Below are positions 1 through 7,477 of a stretch of 40,290 nucleotides of DNA, piece by piece. Made by a program: the position numbers and the translations under genes. The notes beneath the pieces were generated by a model. That model was not told the DNA's origin and did not search any database. It worked only from the letters and a program-made list of their open reading frames with translations. The DNA is from an uncultured Ruminococcus sp. (GTDB lineage Bacteria > Bacillota > Clostridia > Oscillospirales > CAG-272). The first letter of the stretch is position 1, and each line of letters opens with the position of its first letter. The stretch is from contig CADBSB010000006.1 in NCBI GenBank assembly GCA_902797235.1, positions 1-40,290 of the forward strand. The letters are read 5' to 3'.

Positions 1-229
1 CCACCGTGGCCGGAGGCTTAGACGTGACGTCGTAGACTACGCGGTTGATGGTACGAACCTCGTTTGTGATGCGGCGGGATGCGGCGGTGAGGACGTCGTA
101 CGGGACGCGCGTCCAGTCGGCGGTCATAAAGTCGTCCGTCGTTACCGCGAGGAGCGCGACGGTGTGACCGTACGTTCTCGCATCGCCCAAAGCAATTTTG
201 CCGGGAGTTATTTTTTGTATTTTCTTACT
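1..229 (-). pseudogene. 3' remnant of a second GMP synthase gene (guaA), 5'-truncated
   Basis: Read on the minus strand, about 75 codons match the C-terminal dimerisation domain of canonical GMP synthase, including [26 protein letters not shown] and SKPPAT; the expected final EWE would lie just outside the window. The frame is closed by TAA at 230-232. There is no start codon before the internal Met of FMTADW, and the sequence upstream is a 100-bp gap and then an unrelated lipoprotein gene. Recognisable homology starts near position 193. The N-terminal glutaminase and ATP-pyrophosphatase domains are therefore gone. The residues differ clearly from the intact guaA at 1300-2280, so it is not a recent duplicate. 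A short expressed fragment cannot be excluded, but decay is the simpler reading. Confidence 0.7.
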
Positions 230-336
230 TTAAACGGTTGATATGGTTTCGGTATCGGGATGCTGCCGTTATTTTACGCGTTACCGATATTTACGGATTT
301 TTCAGAATCGTTCCGACGTGCGCGGCAGCCGCGGTA

Positions 337-1203
337 TCACGGCTGATAATTCACTATGACCGGCAAAGCTGTTTGTATTACTCCGGAAACATTGTCCTGT
401 TCACAGTAGACATATGCTCCGTTTAATTGTTTCTCTGTATTGATGACGACAATACACTCTTTAACAGCTGTTCCCGTAGGAATAACAGTTAAGGACCCAT
501 TCAGTTCTTCAAAGTTTCTAGCCCAGAATTTCGAATCGTACAACTGCACGCTTCCGTCCTCGATCGTGCCGTAAGCGATAGTCATAGTAGTAATTCTTTC
601 GTTTGGGCTGATATAGTCGATTGCGGAATAACCGCCTTCGTCATTCTTCATAAAGAACCGGGCGTTCGAATTATATACCCTGCTCGCAACTTCACCGACG
701 GGGATGATCGGAAGAGCAGCTACAGATCCGGCGTCTTCAATTCCATCGGGATAGCAGACAATGCTCGCATGATGTTTGAAATCTCCGGTGCACACGTATA
801 CTTTGCAACGCTCCATTGAAGTGTTGCACGGATCCACGCGAACAGAGTCAATCGGGTCATCACTCAGCATATTACGGACTTCAAAAGCGGCGGAAACGAC
901 GACAGGTTCTCCGTTGTCATCGATGTAACCGAAACAGATGTCCATATCTATATCTTCATAATTGTCGATGAATATCGCGGAAACAGGCGTGTATTCGCTT
1001 CCGTTATAATCCTTGCGCATAAAACAGTACCGTCTTTCGTAAGATCCGACGGCCGGCGGTTCAAAGTCCGGTGTATCGGACTGTGTGCCGCTGTCCGTGA
1101 CCTCGGTGTCGGTGGCGGCGGGTTTTTTTACATCGGAGCATGCGGCGATACCGAAAAGCATGATCAATGTAAGCAGAAGCGCGATGATTTTTTTTATTTT
1201 CAT
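337..1203 (-). CDS. putative lipoprotein of unknown function
   Basis: The 288-residue product starts with a basic n-region, a hydrophobic core and the lipobox GIAAC, so it should be lipidated at Cys22 or so and anchored outside the membrane. A Thr/Asp/Pro-rich linker follows. The body is mixed alpha/beta in character and I recognise no catalytic motif or family. The start is supported by GAGGAG placed a few bases upstream. It lies downstream of guaA on the same strand, about 96 bp away, and could be co-transcribed with it. A substrate-binding or cell-surface role is only inference from the signal. Confidence 0.75.
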   Translation of the reverse strand: MKIKKIIALLLTLIMLFGIAACSDVKKPAATDTEVTDSGTQSDTPDFEPPAVGSYERRYCFMRKDYNGSEYTPVSAIFIDNYEDIDMDICFGYIDDNGEPVVVSAAFEVRNMLSDDPIDSVRVDPCNTSMERCKVYVCTGDFKHHASIVCYPDGIEDAGSVAALPIIPVGEVASRVYNSNARFFMKNDEGGYSAIDYISPNERITTMTIAYGTIEDGSVQLYDSKFWARNFEELNGSLTVIPTGTAVKECIVVINTEKQLNGAYVYCEQDNVSGVIQTALPVIVNYQP

Positions 1204-1299
1204 TTTCTCCTCTTTATATTATTATCCAATCGGTCCCCCGTATTTTGACGGGGCTTTGAAAGCTGACGGCGCCGGATCAAAAAACCGCCATGCACAAGG

Positions 1300-2280
1300 C
1301 TATTCCCATTCGATCGTGCCGGTAGGCTTGGGTGAGAGGTCGTAGAGGACGCGGTTGACGCCCTTGACCTCGTGGATTATCCTGTCGACTATCCTGCCTA
1401 AAAGCTCATAGGGGATGGGCTCTATCGTCGCTGTCATGGCGTCGCGCGTGTTGACGGCGCGTATGACTACGAACCATTCAAAGCTGCGCAGTCCGTCCTT
1501 TACGCCGACGGAGCGGTAATCGGGAACTATCGTGAAATACTGCCATACCTTGCCGGCAAGTCCCGCCGCGGCGAATTCCTCGCGCAGTATCGCGTCGGAT
1601 TCTCTTACGGCTTCAAGTCTGTCGCGCGTGATGGCGCCGAGGCAGCGGACTCCGAGACCGGGGCCCGGGAACGGCTGGCGGTTGACCATGCTGTCCGGCA
1701 GACCGAGCGCTTTGCCCACAACTCTGACCTCGTCCTTGAAAAGCAGCTTTATGGGCTCAACGAGCTCGAATTTGAGATCGTCCGGCAATCCTCCGACGTT
1801 GTGGTGCGCCTTGACGGGGCCGGATTCGAGTATATCGGGATAAATGGTGCCCTGTGCGAGGAAGTCAATGCCCTCTAATTTTCTCGCTTCCTCCTCGAAT
1901 ACGCGTATGAATTCCGCGCCTATTATCTTTCTCTTTTTCTCCGGCTCGGCAACGCCCGCCAGCTTGTCAAGGAAACGGTCAACGGCGTCGACGTATATCA
2001 GGTTCGCGCCGAGCTCGTCGCGGAACACGCGTACGACCTGCTCCGGCTCGCCCTTGCGCAAAAGTCCGTGATTTACGTGCACGCATACGAGCTGATCGCC
2101 CACCGCTTTTATCAGCAGTGCGGCGACGACGGACGAATCAACGCCGCCGGACAGCGCAAGAAGGACTTTTTTGTCGCCTATCTGCTCGCGCAGAGCCTTG
2201 ATCTGCTTGTCTATAAATTCTATGGCAAGCTCCTCTGTTGTGATCCTTAACATGTTTTCATCGCGTTTATTGGTATCCAT
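1300..2280 (-). CDS. guaA: GMP synthase, stand-alone ATP-pyrophosphatase subunit
   Basis: This enzyme converts XMP, ATP and ammonia to GMP, the last step of guanine nucleotide synthesis. The 326 residues cover only the synthetase half of the classical two-domain enzyme of about 510 residues. The PP-loop SGGVDSS is at residues 44-50, then GTIYPD, KAHHNVGG, PFPGPGLGVR, and the C-terminal dimerisation domain ending KPTGTIEWE. The N-terminal class I glutaminase domain is absent and no glutaminase gene is in the window, so a separate subunit elsewhere or free ammonia must supply nitrogen. I prefer the ATG at 2280 because AAAGGA lies about 9 nt upstream; an upstream ATG at 2298 lacks such a site. 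Function is well supported; the partner is unknown. Confidence 0.93.
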   Translation of the reverse strand: MDTNKRDENMLRITTEELAIEFIDKQIKALREQIGDKKVLLALSGGVDSSVVAALLIKAVGDQLVCVHVNHGLLRKGEPEQVVRVFRDELGANLIYVDAVDRFLDKLAGVAEPEKKRKIIGAEFIRVFEEEARKLEGIDFLAQGTIYPDILESGPVKAHHNVGGLPDDLKFELVEPIKLLFKDEVRVVGKALGLPDSMVNRQPFPGPGLGVRCLGAITRDRLEAVRESDAILREEFAAAGLAGKVWQYFTIVPDYRSVGVKDGLRSFEWFVVIRAVNTRDAMTATIEPIPYELLGRIVDRIIHEVKGVNRVLYDLSPKPTGTIEWE

Positions 2281-2310
2281 TTTCGTAATTCCTTTCATGT
2301 TGTTGATTTT

Positions 2311-2339
2311 ATAATATCACAAAACGAAAAGAAATGCAA
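2311..2339 (-). promoter_or_regulatory. sigma-A promoter of guaA
   Basis: On the minus strand TTGCAT and TATTAT are separated by exactly 17 nt, with an extended -10 (TGATATTAT). The start codon at 2280 is about 30 nt downstream. No purine riboswitch fits in such a short leader. Confidence 0.65.
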
Positions 2340-2382
2340 GAGGAAATACAAAACTATTACGATTTATTTTATATTTATGACC

Positions 2383-2411
2383 TTGAATTGACATATGAAA
2401 GGTGATAAAAT
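2383..2411 (+). promoter_or_regulatory. sigma-A promoter of the membrane-protein pair
   Basis: TTGAAT, a 17-nt spacer and TAAAAT lie about 60 nt upstream of the ATG at 2472. It is divergent from the guaA promoter. Confidence 0.6.
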
Positions 2412-2471
2412 CATCATAAACGTAAACAATGCGTAATATCCTTTAACAGTACCGATACGGAGGCTGTTACA

Positions 2472-3119
2472 ATGGATATAAGGTTGCTTGAAAATCAAAG
2501 GACGACGTCTGAATTGACGGTACAGACGCTCAAAAACATGGCGAGCCGGCAGAAGAGGAGGGAATTCTTTTTCAGATCGCTTTTGCGCGCCGCGTTTCTG
2601 ACGCTCTTGTTCATAGCTTTCGGCTGTTTTCTGTCGATATACAGGCTTGAAAGGGGCGATCCGCTCCCGCTTTATAACGCGCAGAACGGACTGCCGTTTG
2701 AATGGCGTAAGCTTTTGAAAGAGCTGTTTTTCGTTTCGGCTGTGCCGGCGGCCTGCTTTGCCGTCTGCTTCAGCTTTAAAGGCCGATTATGCCGCGTGTG
2801 CGATACCGTCTTCCCGGCGGTATACGGCGCGTACGCCGGCGCGTTCTGTTTTTCAAGGCTGTTTGATCTGTTTGCATCGTTTACCCTGACGCATGCGGCG
2901 GACGTGCTCCCGCATATCGTATTCACCGCCGCGCTCGCCGTGCTGTACACGGTTTTTTCCGCGGTTTGCGCATCATACGGCGAGTACAGGAGAAACGGCG
3001 GGGATGAGCAGACGGATATGAACGGCTGCTTTACGTATTTTATGGTTTGTCTGACCGCGGCCGCGGCGCTGATCGCTCTGCGCGAGCTGTGCGGCGTGCT
3101 GCTTGATATTATCGGATAA
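2472..3119 (+). CDS. polytopic membrane protein of unknown function
   Basis: The 215-residue product has a charged N-terminal region of about 35 residues and then roughly five hydrophobic segments (near residues 36-55, 85-102, 113-135, 147-170 and 187-212). I recognise no family or conserved catalytic motif. GGAGG sits 8 nt before the ATG. The next gene, a DUF624 membrane protein, starts 11 nt after the stop, so the two form an operon and may act together in the membrane. Confidence 0.8.
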   Translation: MDIRLLENQRTTSELTVQTLKNMASRQKRREFFFRSLLRAAFLTLLFIAFGCFLSIYRLERGDPLPLYNAQNGLPFEWRKLLKELFFVSAVPAACFAVCFSFKGRLCRVCDTVFPAVYGAYAGAFCFSRLFDLFASFTLTHAADVLPHIVFTAALAVLYTVFSAVCASYGEYRRNGGDEQTDMNGCFTYFMVCLTAAAALIALRELCGVLLDIIG

Positions 3120-3130
3120 GGGAATTTGAA

Positions 3131-4102
3131 ATGGAAGAACAAAAGAAAAAGAAGTTCAATCTGTTTGATGCATTCAACTCTCAGCGCGTCGGACGCGGCG
3201 TGGAAAAGGGAGAGATAAAGGACCCGAATTTCAAAAACTTTTTCAAGTATTTCGGCAGGTCTTTCTCAAAGCTTCTGAACATAAACCTCATGTTCACGTT
3301 TTTCTGTATCCCGCTGTTTTTCGCGCTGTTCGCGATAGCCGGATATTTTGACAACAACGTCGCCGACGTGTCGAATCCCATGGCGTCCATGGTCAACGGA
3401 TTTATAATAAACGGAGAGATAAACCCGCTGACGATGTCGCTGTACGGAATGTACGGCATAAAGGACGGCACGGCATCTCAAATCTCCGTCATGTCGATAA
3501 TATTTTACGGTATATCCGCGCTTACGGTACTTACGTTCGGTTATGCGAACGCCGGTATGGCGTACACGCTTCGCAACTTGCAAAAGGGCGAGCCCGTGTT
3601 CGTATGGAGCGACTTTTTCAGGACGGCAAAGAAAAATCCGGTGCAGGCGCTGGTCGTAGGTGTAATAGACTTAGCGATCATAGCGCTTATGTACTACAAT
3701 CTGCAATTCTACTCCGCAAATTCGGCTAACACGGTATTCTATTTCATGTATATAGCGACGATATTCTTCATAGCGATATACGCCGTGATGCGGACTTACA
3801 TCTATCCGATGCTCGTCACGTTCAAGCTCGGCACGTTCAAGCTGTTCAAAAACGCGTTCATCTTCACGTTCGCGGGAATGAAGCGGAATATCCTGGGACT
3901 GCTCGGAATGATCATCGCCGTCGGCATCAACGTGTTCTTGTTCTTCGTTTTCATGCCGCTCGGAGCGATACTGCCGTTCGTCCTTACCGTCGCCGTGTGC
4001 GGATATATAGGGACGTACGCCGCGTATCCGAAGATAAAAGAGGTCATGATAGACCCCTATTACGACGAGTACGGAAACCCGCGCGAGAGCAAAAATACGT
4101 AA
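3131..4102 (+). CDS. DUF624 (YesL-family) membrane protein
   Basis: The 323-residue protein has an N-terminal cytosolic segment followed by a motif typical of DUF624, an FFKYFGRSFSKLL-like stretch leading into the first transmembrane helix, and the diagnostic GEPVFVWSDFFRTAKKN region near the middle, after which helices alternate to the C-terminus (six in all by eye). YesL-type proteins are often encoded next to carbohydrate ABC importers, but their biochemical role is not established. Here the neighbour is an unrelated small membrane protein, so no substrate can be inferred. There is a long extracytoplasmic loop after helix 1 (about residues 78-120), longer than usual for the family. No terminator is visible after it; the tRNA promoter follows within 40 nt. 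Confidence 0.85.
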   Translation: MEEQKKKKFNLFDAFNSQRVGRGVEKGEIKDPNFKNFFKYFGRSFSKLLNINLMFTFFCIPLFFALFAIAGYFDNNVADVSNPMASMVNGFIINGEINPLTMSLYGMYGIKDGTASQISVMSIIFYGISALTVLTFGYANAGMAYTLRNLQKGEPVFVWSDFFRTAKKNPVQALVVGVIDLAIIALMYYNLQFYSANSANTVFYFMYIATIFFIAIYAVMRTYIYPMLVTFKLGTFKLFKNAFIFTFAGMKRNILGLLGMIIAVGINVFLFFVFMPLGAILPFVLTVAVCGYIGTYAAYPKIKEVMIDPYYDEYGNPRESKNT

Positions 4103-4139
4103 ATTCCAAAGAAAAAATAATATAAATGCAAAAATACTC

Positions 4140-4168
4140 TTGACAAATCGGTTATTTTGTGGTAGAAT
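4140..4168 (+). promoter_or_regulatory. consensus sigma-A promoter of tRNA-Ala
   Basis: A perfect TTGACA, a 17-nt spacer and TAGAAT (five of six) lie upstream; the -10 ends 17 nt before the tRNA. This matches a strong stable-RNA promoter. Confidence 0.9.
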
Positions 4169-4184
4169 ACCGCTTGTCAAGTTC

Positions 4185-4257
4185 GGGGGCGTAGCTCATC
4201 TGGGAGAGCGCAGCGTTCGCAACGCTGAGGTAGAGGGTTCGATCCCCTTCGTCTCCA
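4185..4257 (+). tRNA. tRNA-Ala (anticodon CGC, reads GCG)
   Basis: A full cloverleaf of 73 nt folds by hand. The acceptor is GGGGGCG with CGTCTCC and discriminator A, the D-arm is GCTC/GAGC, the anticodon stem CAGCG/CGCTG has loop TTCGCAA, the variable loop is AGGTA, and the T-arm is GAGGG-TTCGATC-CCCTT. The 3' CCA is not encoded. The CGC anticodon decodes GCG, a very common alanine codon in these genes. It has its own promoter and terminator. Confidence 0.97.
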
Positions 4258-4297
4258 TAATGCAAAAGGACACCGCGCAGGTGTCCTTTTGCGTTAT
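4257..4297 (+). terminator. tRNA-Ala terminator / processing hairpin
   Basis: A perfect 13-bp stem (4262-4274 with 4280-4292) encloses GCGCA. It extends by a wobble pair and four more pairs, to 4257 and 4297, and the 3' arm contains TTTT. Confidence 0.8.
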
Positions 4298-4309
4298 GCT
4301 CGCTTTATG

Positions 4310-4443
4310 GAAGGGGATCGAAGCAGCGTTAAGAAAACGCTCCGGGGGAGCGTTTTTAGCGGTGACCGAAGATTTTTGCAAGGCACGAGAAAACAAGTCT
4401 GTACAAATTGCCTTGCAAAAATCAAGAAGATCCCCTTCGTCTC
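4310..4443. repeat. nested inverted-repeat element carrying copies of the tRNA-Ala 3' end
   Basis: Outer arms GAAGGGGATC (4310-4319) and GATCCCCTTC (4429-4438) are perfect complements. Inside lie a terminator (4334-4357) and a perfect 14-bp inverted repeat (4371-4384 with 4410-4423, loop 25 nt). The right outer arm continues as GATCCCCTTCGTCTC, identical over 15 bp to the tRNA 3' end at 4241-4255; the left arm is an inverted copy of the T-arm core. No protein is encoded. It may be a tRNA-derived mobile relic, an att scar or a structured RNA. Confidence 0.6.
4334..4357 (+). terminator. second intrinsic terminator downstream of tRNA-Ala
   Basis: A 10-bp stem AAAACGCTCC/GGAGCGTTTT with a GGG loop ends in a T run. 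It lies inside the repeat element at 4310-4443. Confidence 0.7.
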
Positions 4444-4526
4444 GTTCACGCGGCGGGTCGTCGAGGACGCCGACCCCTATAGAACGCGGAAGCTGATATA
4501 CGTCGTTTTACGGCCGTCCGGAGGTG

Positions 4527-4961
4527 TCAGAATTCAGCTGACAGATATTCGGTTATGATATTTCCCTCGATCTCATACAGATCATCAAGCCGGATTACCG
4601 TACCGTCCGTCATATATATCATTTTTTCGTAATTATCATATTTTCTGATCGTTTTATCAGCTGTAACGTACCGACCCCCGGATTTCTTTTCGTCCTGTAA
4701 AAAATACGTTACGGATATAACGGGGTCCTCGTCAAGGTGATCGAGGACTGTTCTGAGTTTGTTTGACAACCGGAGCTTTGCGTCGTCGTCAAGCTCCGTT
4801 TTTTCGTCCGTCGCCCTCGCCGTTTCGGATACGATATCCTCATATCCCGTAAGCGCGGCAAAAGGAGAGAACTGCGAGGCGTAGCTGTCGACTCCGAGCG
4901 GCGGATGCTTTTTTGATACGTGATGCGAAAGATTTATTATTTTATCGTATTTATCCGTCAT
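4527..4961 (-). CDS. yolD: YolD-like protein
   Basis: The 144-residue cytosolic protein shows the YolD-family pattern: an N-terminal YDKIINLSHHVSKKHP-like segment, then SQFSPFAALTGYED, a charged helix and a C-terminal beta-rich part (VSVTYF-like, DEKKSGGRY). YolD proteins are commonly encoded beside Y-family UmuC/UvrX polymerases in Bacillota and are thought to assist in SOS mutagenesis, although the mechanism is not settled. Here it begins 20 nt after the stop of just such a polymerase on the same strand, so the pairing is typical. The length is somewhat above the usual 100-120 residues. Confidence 0.85.
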   Translation of the reverse strand: MTDKYDKIINLSHHVSKKHPPLGVDSYASQFSPFAALTGYEDIVSETARATDEKTELDDDAKLRLSNKLRTVLDHLDEDPVISVTYFLQDEKKSGGRYVTADKTIRKYDNYEKMIYMTDGTVIRLDDLYEIEGNIITEYLSAEF

Positions 4962-4981
4962 TTATGTTCCTCCGAGAGGGA

Positions 4982-6490
4982 TCATTCCCCGGATTTATGC
5001 CCGCCGACCTGTTTGTTTCTTTCTATCGTGGTCGCGCCCTCCTGTAAGTTCATGCCTTTCAGGATCGCGTTTTTGCCGAATTTCTTTTTTAATTCTATCG
5101 CCGTTATCTGTACCTTGCGCTCTTTTTCGCGCGCCGCTTTTTCCTCGGCCTGCTTGCGCTCTATTTCTTCAACGTCGTCAAAAAACGTTAATTGCAGCTG
5201 CCCGGGCTGCTTCTTCGCCTCTTTTTCGTCTGTAACGTGATTTGCCACGACGTACATCCTTCGGACGGTCAGATTTTTATCTATTATGCGGTCGTACAGT
5301 TCCGTTACCTTTTCCATTATCAACTTCGTGGAGGAGGTGAATCTGCCTAAGTTTATCGAGCCGTGCGCCTGCTTCGGCACCTTACGCCCGTATCTGTCGA
5401 CCTCAACAGTCCCGTGAAAATCGTTGTCCGCGAGGTTTTCGGTGTCGTAGCCGACCGTCAGCACCATCTGATCCGTCACAAGCCTTTTTTCAACGAGGTC
5501 GAGAACGAGCAAGTCCGTCATCTCCTGCGCAATAAGCCGCCCTTTTTCAAAGTCGTACGGCTGTGATAATACCTGCCCCGAACTTAAACTGTTGTTTTCG
5601 GGCTTGTAAGATTTTACGTCCGCTATCGTCGTCGGCTCCCAGCCCCACGCGTGATTTATGAGCAGCTCGGCGTTCACTCCGAATTCCCGATACAGCTTCT
5701 CCTCGCTGTCAACGGAGCATAAAGCTATATCGCCGAGCGTATATATGCCCATATTTTCAAGCCGCTTTGCGATGCCCGCGCCTATGCGCCATATATCGGT
5801 AAGCGGCCTGTGATCCCATAACTGACGGCGGAAGCTCATCACGTCAAGCTCGGCTATTCTCACGCCGTCTTTGTCCGCTTTCATATGCTTCGCCGTTACG
5901 TCCATCGCGACCTTTGCCAAAAACATATTTGTGCCGATTCCCGCCGTCGCCGTAATGCCCGTCTGTTTTAAAACGTCCTTTATCAGACGCATCGTAAAGT
6001 CGTGCGCCGTTATTTTATCTCTTTTCAGATACGGCGTCGCGTCGATGAACACCTCGTCAACGGAATAGGCGAATATATCGTCGGGCGAGACGTGGTTCAA
6101 GTATATCGAATATATCTGCCCGCTGACCTTCATATACTCCGCCATGCGAGGCGGAGCTTTTATAAAGTCGATTTCAAGCGAGGGATCAGCGTTCAGAGCG
6201 ATATAATCGTCCGATTTGCCGGAAAACGGTCTTCCGCGCAGGGCTCGCCGGCGCTCTTTGTTCACCTCGTTCACCCTCTGTACGGCTTCAAACAATCTTG
6301 CTCTGCCGGATATGCCGTATGATTTGAGCGAAGGCGAAACGGCGAGACAGATCGTCTTTTCCGTGCGGCTCTCGTCCGCGACGACGAGATTTGTCGTCAA
6401 AGGATTGCGCCCGCGCGCGACGCATTCGACCGACGCGTAAAACGACTTCAGATCGATCGCAACGTATATTCTGTTCCCGTCGTCAATCAT
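4982..6490 (-). CDS. Y-family translesion DNA polymerase (DinB/UmuC, UvrX-like)
   Basis: The product copies damaged DNA across lesions. Near the N-terminus IYVAIDLKSFYASVE supplies the first metal-binding Asp and the steric-gate region, and YSVDEVFIDATPY holds the catalytic Asp-Glu pair. ITATAGIGTNMFLAK and the IWRIGAGIAKRLENMGI helix-hairpin-helix follow, then the little-finger domain. The C-terminus carries QLTFFDD, which resembles a beta-clamp-binding motif, and a Lys/Glu-rich tail. I place the start at 6490 (502 residues, SD-like GGTGAG nearby) because the in-frame extension to 6634 runs through the promoter. It heads an operon with yolD. I saw no LexA box (CGAAC-N4-GTTCG) upstream, which is unusual for this pair. 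Confidence 0.92.
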   Translation of the reverse strand: MIDDGNRIYVAIDLKSFYASVECVARGRNPLTTNLVVADESRTEKTICLAVSPSLKSYGISGRARLFEAVQRVNEVNKERRRALRGRPFSGKSDDYIALNADPSLEIDFIKAPPRMAEYMKVSGQIYSIYLNHVSPDDIFAYSVDEVFIDATPYLKRDKITAHDFTMRLIKDVLKQTGITATAGIGTNMFLAKVAMDVTAKHMKADKDGVRIAELDVMSFRRQLWDHRPLTDIWRIGAGIAKRLENMGIYTLGDIALCSVDSEEKLYREFGVNAELLINHAWGWEPTTIADVKSYKPENNSLSSGQVLSQPYDFEKGRLIAQEMTDLLVLDLVEKRLVTDQMVLTVGYDTENLADNDFHGTVEVDRYGRKVPKQAHGSINLGRFTSSTKLIMEKVTELYDRIIDKNLTVRRMYVVANHVTDEKEAKKQPGQLQLTFFDDVEEIERKQAEEKAAREKERKVQITAIELKKKFGKNAILKGMNLQEGATTIERNKQVGGHKSGE

Positions 6491-6539
6491 ACGCTCACCG
6501 CCTGTCTGCAAAAAACACTTTCTTACATAATTCAAATTT

Positions 6540-6568
6540 ACTATATCATAAAAAAACTGAAAAATCAA
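6540..6568 (-). promoter_or_regulatory. sigma-A promoter of the Y-polymerase/yolD operon
   Basis: On the minus strand TTGATT, 17 nt and TATAGT lie 50 nt upstream of the chosen start codon. The promoter falls inside the longer open frame, which supports the shorter start. Confidence 0.6.
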
Positions 6569-6716
6569 GTTATTTTGCTTAATCTTACAGGTGATTTTAT
6601 ATATATGATAGCAGGCGCTTACAATAAATATCAAAGGATCATTCTAAAATAACGTTGTTTGCGGCGCGCCCGAAAATCAAATTTCTGTTAAAATAACGTA
6701 TTATTTCATTTTTTCA

Positions 6717-6747
6717 TACATATTTTTTCCTTATCCCGCTCATACTG
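6717..6747 (+). promoter_or_regulatory. candidate sigma-G promoter of spoVT
   Basis: TACATA, 18 nt and CATACTG resemble the sigma-G consensus (TGAATA, 17-18 nt, CATACTA). In Bacillus subtilis spoVT is transcribed by sigma-G. An overlapping extended -10 for sigma-A (TGATATAAA) is also present without a good -35, so the assignment is tentative. Confidence 0.45.
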
Positions 6748-6772
6748 ATATAAACGCAAAAAGGAGAAAAAT

Positions 6773-7303
6773 ATGAAAGCAACGGGAATAGTAAGAAAAA
6801 TAGATGAACTCGGAAGGATAGTCATCCCGAAGGAAATAAGAAGGACTATGAGGATCCGTGAGGGTGACCCGCTGGAAATATTCACGGAGAAGGACGGGGA
6901 GGTGATATTCAAGAAGTATTCGCCCGTCGGGGAGATCGGGAATATCGCGGGGGACTGCGCGGAATCACTTCATAAGGCGGCGGACGTGCCGGTCATCGTA
7001 TGCGACAAGGACACGGTCGTGGCGTCGTCCGGCGTGCCGAAACGCGAGTATAACGACAGACCGATAACCGCGGAGCTTGAAAAGCTCTGCGACAGGCGTT
7101 CGGGCTACACTCACAGCGGAAACAAGCTTTATCCCGTGGACGGGTGCAGCAAATTCGTATCCTGCGCCGCGCCGATAGTCTGCGACGGCGACGTGATAGG
7201 CGTTGTCGCGTCCTTGTCCGACGAGGAGAAGAAAACGGAGCAGAGCGGCGATATGCGCCTGCTTAACACCGCGGCGAATTTCATCGCCTCGCAAATCAAC
7301 TGA
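6773..7303 (+). CDS. spoVT: stage V sporulation protein T (AbrB-family regulator)
   Basis: SpoVT is a forespore transcription factor that tunes sigma-G genes late in sporulation. Residues 1-50 are the swapped-hairpin AbrB DNA-binding domain (MKATGIVRKIDELGRIVIPK, then EIRRTMRIREGDPLEIF). Residues 55-176 form the GAF-like C-terminal domain that distinguishes SpoVT from AbrB. The length of 176 residues fits the family's usual 178. AAGGAG is well placed before the ATG. It is monocistronic, with a sigma-G-like promoter and a terminator directly after the stop. The C-terminal domain is more diverged than the DNA-binding domain. Confidence 0.95.
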   Translation: MKATGIVRKIDELGRIVIPKEIRRTMRIREGDPLEIFTEKDGEVIFKKYSPVGEIGNIAGDCAESLHKAADVPVIVCDKDTVVASSGVPKREYNDRPITAELEKLCDRRSGYTHSGNKLYPVDGCSKFVSCAAPIVCDGDVIGVVASLSDEEKKTEQSGDMRLLNTAANFIASQIN

Positions 7304-7309
7304 AATCGC

Positions 7310-7335
7310 GGCTGCCTTAACCGGCGGCCCTTTTT
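7310..7335 (+). terminator. spoVT intrinsic terminator
   Basis: The stem GGCTGCC/GGCGGCC (7 bp, one G-U) has loop TTAACC and is followed by C and TTTTT. It begins 7 nt after the spoVT stop. Confidence 0.8.
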
Positions 7336-7429
7336 GATAAAAAAACGCAAAAACACGGAATTTACATAATATTTACAAAAAAAGCGCAACTTTCCGGGGG
7401 CGTTTTTGCTCCTTAATATATAGAGTAAG

Positions 7430-7458
7430 TTGACAGAAAAGCGCATTTATGATAATAT
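7430..7458 (+). promoter_or_regulatory. sigma-A promoter of the downstream lipoprotein gene
   Basis: TTGACA, exactly 17 nt and TAATAT lie 20-50 nt upstream of the ATG at 7478. This shows that a longer frame starting with TTG at 7430 is not the real start. Confidence 0.8.
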
Positions 7459-7477
7459 TATTAAAGCGGAGGTTAGT

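Noticed and set aside
2672-4180. Several minus-strand frames opposite the two membrane-protein genes
   Set aside because: They mirror genes with good start sites and clear hydrophobic topology; their products are Arg/His/Tyr-rich shadows.
4196-4396. Minus-strand open frame with KGIEPSTSALRT over the tRNA
   Set aside because: This peptide is the well-known spurious translation of tRNA antisense sequence; the frame covers tRNA-Ala and two terminators.
4185-4443. An integrated mobile element bounded by tRNA att sites
   Set aside because: Only 173 bp separate the 15-bp copies and no integrase or cargo lies between or nearby; kept only as a possible scar.
4140-4558. Plus-strand open frames running through the tRNA-Ala region
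   Set aside because: They span the promoter, the tRNA and terminator hairpins, with no ribosome-binding site and no recognisable protein.
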